Shown piece after piece: positions 59,576 to 64,000 of a DNA stretch of 64,000 nucleotides. The stretch is from Ruminococcus sp. (GTDB taxonomy: Bacteria; Bacillota; Clostridia; Oscillospirales; Ruminococcaceae), in assembly GCA_017525915.1 (NCBI GenBank), contig JAFXSC010000027.1, forward strand, positions 1 to 64,000, read 5' to 3'. Both the position numbers and the translations under genes were made by a program. The notes under the pieces were generated by a model that was not told the origin of the DNA, searched no databases, and was given only the letters and a program-made list of their open reading frames with translations. Within the stretch, counting starts at the first letter, position 1. Each line of letters starts with the position of its first letter.

Positions 59576-62389
59576 CTATCTTCTGATACTGTTTTTCTTT
59601 TTTGTCCGGAACAACACTATCATGGATATGATAAGCAGCACTACTAATACTGATAATACTACTATAAGTACAATCGGTGCAGAGTCTGAGCCTTTACCGG
59701 AGGATGCTTCGTTTCCGTCTTTGCCGACGGTACTGAGCCTGTTTCCGTTTGCATCGACCACATATACAGCCTGTTCCGACACGTTTGCTGTGACCGGAAC
59801 GGAAAAGCGCTTGCCGTTTTCGAGAGGAATATTGTTATACTCATAGCTGTCTCCGACCGTTTCACCATTCATTGCGACCTCCTGAAATCTTACGTTCATG
59901 CTGCCGCTGTCGTAGGCAGTGACCCTGACCTCAAAATCCTCGTCCTCCGGCAGTACAAAGGATTTCCCTCCGTCCTCGTCTACAAACATCGGGAGCAGGG
60001 TATTCTCCTCATCGACCGCTTCGTCCTTGACTCTACCAATGAGTTCGCCCTTATAGTAAACTTCAACATCAATAGGGCACCATAAGGACAGATGAACCCA
60101 GTTTTTGACGCTATCGAGAAAATCATCATTTTTAACGCCTTCAACATAGTATTTGAATTCATGACTTTCTGTCATTTGCCTTACAGGCTGCCTGAGATGT
60201 AAACTAATGAACGGGTAGCTGTTGTATCCCTTGCCTTCTAATTTGAACGGACGGCAGTGACCGAATTTGACATATCCGATAGGAATATTGGGGACAGCGT
60301 CATCACTGTTGAGTATATTGAAGATATTGTGCGCATAGTCAAGGGTGTCTTCACTGTAATCTGTAACAACATTAGGTGTTGCATAGGTATAGGTGTAGAT
60401 ATCTTTCTCAGTCACAAAATCGCCGAACGCTCCGCGGTTGGCAGCATATCCGCATATATTGGCACACGCCGCACCGAGACTGTGACCTGTGAACAGGAAT
60501 TTAACCTGCTTTCCCGTACCATTGATATAATCACCGTGTTCTTCCACATATTGATTCCAGCCAATAATTGCTAACTGATAGAATGATGCAAAACCAGTAT
60601 GAATATTCAGATTTACAACTGTATTGCCCTTAGTGTTCTTTATCGGATAATTGCTTGACAGGAAACTAAGATCCGTACATATATCATCAAAACCGGACGT
60701 CCCTCTGAATGAAAATGCAACGAGAATGGTATCATCCAATTCTTTTGTCGCTATTGAAAAAGCTCTGTCATTACGCCCGAAAAACCAATCTAAAATTGGC
60801 AGTGCCTCAATAGAGATAAGTTCCATATTAAAAACATTTCGTATTTCAGGATTACCGTTCAGGTACGAATCATACAAATTCTTGACGTTTTCGTCTACTA
60901 TATCACCATAGGAATAAAGGAAAAGCATTTCAGATGGTATTAATCTAGTATTGCCAGAATATTCAATATGAAGCGCAGTTAATGGTATTCTTATAACGGG
61001 CTTATATTCATCAGGACATTTAGAATAGCCGAACATCATCTTGTTATCGAAACCGAGCTTGTCATATGCGTTGATTATATTCGAGCCGGTATGGTCACTG
61101 TCGCCGTCATCATAAGCCGCCATGCTTAGCGCAACGGCAAGCGTTGAAATGTCCTTGTGATATTCTGTACTGTCCTGCATGAACATTTCCTCCGTGCAGG
61201 ATACATCGTCAACATAACCGCCAGGATAATGTATGTCGCAGGGCTCGTCTTTTGTCTCAGGCTGATTGTTACCGCCCTCTTTTTTGAGCAGTTCGATAAC
61301 TCCCCACTTGCCGTTCATCTTGACCCATGCAAGTCCGTTATGTACTGGGCGGATATCCTCAAACTCTCCGAATCTTACCAGTACATTGCCGCTGAGGTCA
61401 ATGTATCCGCATTCGCCGTTCTTTTTGGCAGCGATAACTCCTTCTGTCGGCAGGAACGGAGCAGGGCAGTAAAAATCACGGTTGAAGCTTTCCTCGTCCT
61501 CGCCGTACAGCAGTACCGATACCGGTTTCCATGGAATTTCATAGAAGTAATTGTCCTCAAAAGGCTCAAGCTCAGCCATTATTTCATTTCCCTTATTGTC
61601 AAAGACAGTCCATACCTCTTTGTCCTTTGAAAAGGCACAGTACATCCACGATTCCAAAAATACGGATTGTGCGTATGCATAAGGGTATTCCGGCTTGACC
61701 AGTATTCTTTCTGTATCCGCAAGTCCGAAATTTGAGGACATAAGCTCGGAATCGCCAATGCCGGGGTAATCTTTCATAGGGACACCGGTCTCGACCCTTC
61801 TGCTGTTGTAAGCCTCCAGCGAATATGTAGCTGGCTGTACAATGAATGAATATGAGCCTATATTGCAACTCTGCCAGTCTTCCATGACACCATAAACTGT
61901 ATTATCTTTTACGCTCCACAGCAATCCGAAAGAGAGTAATCCGTCTATATCCGGAATGCCATATTTCCATGAGGTTTTGTCGTAAACGTTGTCGAGTTCA
62001 TCGATACCTTTTGAAACAGTTACCGTCTTTCCACTCTTACTGTCATAAACTGCCCGGTAATAATCCATACCGTAACGCAAGGCGTTGCAGCTGTCATATA
62101 CCGGCTCGACTACTATATTTCCGTCGTGGTCGATGAATCCGTATTTGCCGTTTTTCTTGATGTACACATAATTGTGGAACCAAAATTGTCCGGTGTCATT
62201 GGTGGTATAGTCACTGACGTAAATATTATCCGCCTCGACGGTCGGTTCTAAGTGCCATGTATAACCCATGTCTGTTGGTACTCTTGTCGGCTTTGCATTT
62301 ACAGTCGCAGCGCCCTGAACGATACCGCAGCCGGATATAATTGTACCGCACAAGAGACCGCTGATAATCCTTGAAAACATCTTTTTCAT
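59576..62389 (-). CDS. WG-repeat / class 3 lipase surface protein
   Basis: A 937-residue protein. The start MKKMFSR with lipobox-like IISGC (about residue 20) indicates a lipoprotein. Residues about 75-380 contain WG/KYG repeats (KNGKYGFIDHDGNIVVEPVY, KKNGECGYIDLSGNVLV, MNGKWGVIE). Residues about 420-760 are an alpha/beta hydrolase of lipase class 3: FSFRGTSGFDD, nucleophile in FTGHSLGAACANICG, and downstream Asp (NSDDAVPN) and His candidates. A beta domain (about 770-890) precedes a C-terminal TM helix (APIVLIVVLSVLVVLLIISM) and basic tail. Anchoring at both ends would be unusual. ATG at 62389 is 9 nt from CGGAG. Confidence 0.8.
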   Translation of the reverse strand: MKKMFSRIISGLLCGTIISGCGIVQGAATVNAKPTRVPTDMGYTWHLEPTVEADNIYVSDYTTNDTGQFWFHNYVYIKKNGKYGFIDHDGNIVVEPVYDSCNALRYGMDYYRAVYDSKSGKTVTVSKGIDELDNVYDKTSWKYGIPDIDGLLSFGLLWSVKDNTVYGVMEDWQSCNIGSYSFIVQPATYSLEAYNSRRVETGVPMKDYPGIGDSELMSSNFGLADTERILVKPEYPYAYAQSVFLESWMYCAFSKDKEVWTVFDNKGNEIMAELEPFEDNYFYEIPWKPVSVLLYGEDEESFNRDFYCPAPFLPTEGVIAAKKNGECGYIDLSGNVLVRFGEFEDIRPVHNGLAWVKMNGKWGVIELLKKEGGNNQPETKDEPCDIHYPGGYVDDVSCTEEMFMQDSTEYHKDISTLAVALSMAAYDDGDSDHTGSNIINAYDKLGFDNKMMFGYSKCPDEYKPVIRIPLTALHIEYSGNTRLIPSEMLFLYSYGDIVDENVKNLYDSYLNGNPEIRNVFNMELISIEALPILDWFFGRNDRAFSIATKELDDTILVAFSFRGTSGFDDICTDLSFLSSNYPIKNTKGNTVVNLNIHTGFASFYQLAIIGWNQYVEEHGDYINGTGKQVKFLFTGHSLGAACANICGYAANRGAFGDFVTEKDIYTYTYATPNVVTDYSEDTLDYAHNIFNILNSDDAVPNIPIGYVKFGHCRPFKLEGKGYNSYPFISLHLRQPVRQMTESHEFKYYVEGVKNDDFLDSVKNWVHLSLWCPIDVEVYYKGELIGRVKDEAVDEENTLLPMFVDEDGGKSFVLPEDEDFEVRVTAYDSGSMNVRFQEVAMNGETVGDSYEYNNIPLENGKRFSVPVTANVSEQAVYVVDANGNRLSTVGKDGNEASSGKGSDSAPIVLIVVLSVLVVLLIISMIVLFRTKKKNSIRR

Positions 62390-62445
62390 TATCATCATCT
62401 CCGTTATGTCATTTTTGCATCAAAGTCTTGTTTCCGCTATATTCA

Positions 62446-62474
62446 ATTATAGTATCCGCTATAAGATATGTCAA
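62446..62474 (-). promoter_or_regulatory. Promoter of the WG-repeat lipase gene
   Basis: TTGACA (62474-62469) and TATAAT (62451-62446) on the minus strand, 17-bp spacer. Confidence 0.8.
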
Positions 62475-62516
62475 TATTTGTACAGCTCCTGCGTAAAAAA
62501 TAAGTTCATCAAATAC

Positions 62517-62545
62517 TGTACAAAGCAGACCAAATATGGTATAAT
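62517..62545 (+). promoter_or_regulatory. Promoter of the DHH phosphoesterase gene
   Basis: TGTACA (62517-62522) and TATAAT (62540-62545), 17-bp spacer, 33 nt before the ATG. Confidence 0.6.
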
Positions 62546-62578
62546 AAAAAATAGCTAAAAAAAGGAGAACAGAGTCTT

Positions 62579-64000
62579 ATGAAATATGAACCGCTGCTGA
62601 AGCATCTTCTTAACTATGATGATATTGTCATTCAGGTGCATCACAATCCCGATGCCGATGCGATCGCTTCCGGATTTGCGCTTTGCCGCTATCTGGAAAA
62701 AAACGGGAAAAGACCGCGCTTAATTTATGCCGGAGAACGCGAGATCAGCAAGCCCAATATACTCATCATGCTGAACAAGCTCGGCATTCAGGTCAGCCAT
62801 GTCAAAAACCTGAACGAAAATGGCACGCGACCTCAGCTTCTTATTACGGTCGACTGCTTTCACGGAGAAGGGAATGTCGGCAGCTTTGCGGCGGAAAACG
62901 TCATTGTCATCGACCATCACCGCCTCCCTAAGGGAAAGCCTGTTCCGGAGCATTCAGTCATCAAGGAGCATTACGGAAGCTGTGCAGCTGTCATCTATGA
63001 ACTGTTCAAGGAGGTTGGCTATGACCTCAACGAGGAACAGGAAGTTGCAACGGCACTCTACTACGGCTTGTATATGGACACCGTCGGGCTTTCAGAGATA
63101 AGCGAGCCGATGGACCGTGAGCTGCGCGATACCGCAGACTATGATAAAGCGCTCATACGGCTGCTTGCGAATACCAATCTGACAGAGGAGGAACTCGGTA
63201 TTATCGGCAAGGCGCTAAGTACCTGCAAGTATTATCAGCATCCCGACAGCTTCGCGGTATCAGACGATCCCGCCATTCCGAAGCAGCACAGCGCCTATAC
63301 CCTTGCGGAGAACTGCGATCCTAATCTTCTCGGTATCATCTCCGATACGCTGATCCAGGTCGATATGGTTTCAGACTGCGTTGTCTGCTGTCCGTATCAT
63401 AACGGATACAAGCTCTCCGTCCGCACCTGTGCGGATTCGGTCAAGGCGCCTGATCTTGCCGCGTTTATTACCTACGGATACGGTGGAGGCGGCGGACATG
63501 ATAACAAAGCAGGCGGCTGCATCGACTATAAAAGTTTGCTGCCGAAGGACATTATGGATTTTCTTGCAGACCGCATCCGCGATTTCTTTACAAAGCCAGA
63601 TGTCATTTCCGCGGGCAGGGAGCATCCTGATTTTTCCGGCGCAGAGCGTTTCCGGAAAAAAGAGACCGTTCTGGGCTATGTACCGACAGCATTGCTCTCG
63701 CCGGACGGAGAGGAGATACGTATTCGTATGCTGGAGGGTGACATTACTTTGACGCCCGACCCGGACATCTACCTGATGGTCGGGGTGATAGGGGAGGTAT
63801 ATCCCATCACGCGTGAAAAATTCGAGAAAAAATATGTCATATGTGAGGGGACACCGGATGTGTCTGCATATCATTATCCGCCTTCCGCATGGATCGGTCA
63901 GAACAAAACAGGTATACAGCTCGCGGAATATCTGCGCGGCTGCAAGGCGTCCGGAAACAGCGAGATACTTGCCTTGAAGCTGGATAATTTTACAAAGCTC
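62579..64000 (+). CDS. DHH-family phosphoesterase (partial, runs off the window)
   Basis: The frame opens with ATG at 62579 after AAAGGAG and stays open for 474 codons to the window edge. Motifs: VHHNPDADAIASGFAL (DHH motif I), LLITVDCFHGEGN (motif II), VIDHHRLPKG (DHH motif), YYGLYMDTVG (motif IV), and the DHHA1-like glycine-rich YGYGGGGGHDNKAGG (about residue 305). These enzymes use Mn2+ to cleave phosphodiesters or short oligonucleotides such as pApA. Beyond about residue 350 lies an extra domain (GYVPTALLSPDGEEIRIRML) not found in the simple NrnA type, so it is a larger variant. The 3' end is not in the window. Confidence 0.85.
   Translation, partial: MKYEPLLKHLLNYDDIVIQVHHNPDADAIASGFALCRYLEKNGKRPRLIYAGEREISKPNILIMLNKLGIQVSHVKNLNENGTRPQLLITVDCFHGEGNVGSFAAENVIVIDHHRLPKGKPVPEHSVIKEHYGSCAAVIYELFKEVGYDLNEEQEVATALYYGLYMDTVGLSEISEPMDRELRDTADYDKALIRLLANTNLTEEELGIIGKALSTCKYYQHPDSFAVSDDPAIPKQHSAYTLAENCDPNLLGIISDTLIQVDMVSDCVVCCPYHNGYKLSVRTCADSVKAPDLAAFITYGYGGGGGHDNKAGGCIDYKSLLPKDIMDFLADRIRDFFTKPDVISAGREHPDFSGAERFRKKETVLGYVPTALLSPDGEEIRIRMLEGDITLTPDPDIYLMVGVIGEVYPITREKFEKKYVICEGTPDVSAYHYPPSAWIGQNKTGIQLAEYLRGCKASGNSEILALKLDNFTKL

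Noticed and set aside
1-64000. CRISPR arrays, rRNA or tRNA genes
   Set aside because: No regularly spaced repeats and no cloverleaf or rRNA-like sequence were seen by eye; a dedicated scan was not possible.

Overview
The window looks like the chromosome of a plant-fibre-degrading gut or rumen Ruminococcus (Firmicutes, Oscillospiraceae). The main reasons are two exported carbohydrate-active proteins with Ruminococcus-type dockerins (a GH8 endoglucanase and a dockerin/beta-helix protein), many Thr-rich lipoproteins, SipW/TasA-type surface genes, and Gram-positive AGGAGG ribosome binding sites with TTGACA-17-TATAAT promoters. This assignment is inference; no rRNA or tRNA gene is present. The right-hand edge cuts a DHH phosphoesterase gene.

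Layout. (1) About 0.5-11.9 kb is an integrated mobilisable element. It carries a short relaxase and a MobC-like protein (minus strand), a HAD phosphatase, a DUF960 protein, an amidoligase / small hydrophobic protein / class II glutamine amidotransferase operon, an unknown 486-residue protein divergent from a HerA/FtsK-like ATPase, and a large serine recombinase at the right end. Directly after the recombinase lies the 3' part of a BspA-like surface gene, apparently truncated by the element, and then an ABC-F remnant. (2) 12.9-16.2 kb: a secreted leucine-rich protein, a 45-residue peptide, a lipoprotein, NudC and another lipoprotein. (3) 16.3-19.2 kb: a YtrA-type GntR / ABC transporter operon with a clear operator. 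(4) 19.3-25.3 kb: a two-component system whose predicted targets are two lipoproteins (one a putative zinc peptidase) and its own genes; the binding site and its distance from the -10 are identical at three promoters. (5) 25.5-33.4 kb: diguanylate cyclase plus GH8 endoglucanase, a dockerin/beta-helix protein, and a double-cystatin lipoprotein with an ECF sigma/anti-sigma pair. (6) 33.6-36.8 kb: a BspA-like DUF285 surface protein.

(7) 37.2-51.6 kb is one long co-directional surface-structure locus: two SipW-type signal peptidases, three TasA/camelysin-like subunits, a PPKTG-anchored protein, a class B sortase and a 2717-residue adhesin. (8) 51.8-55.8 kb holds GGDEF and EAL proteins and a frameshifted DnaQ-like exonuclease, bracketed by a 78-bp inverted repeat (72/78 identical). 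(9) 55.8-58.2 kb (minus strand) is a second copy of the region-2 theme: an exported protein sharing a C-terminal domain with the 12989-14011 product, followed by a close relative of the same small peptide. This copy has an in-frame TAA after the signal peptide and a 5' leader with mutually exclusive terminator and anti-terminator stems. (10) 58.3-64 kb: a membrane protein, a WG-repeat/class 3 lipase lipoprotein and the partial DHH phosphoesterase.

The observations most worth following up are the repeated exported-protein plus small-peptide cassette, the attenuator leader, the phased two-component boxes, the SipW/TasA/sortase-B locus and the cystatin lipoprotein.
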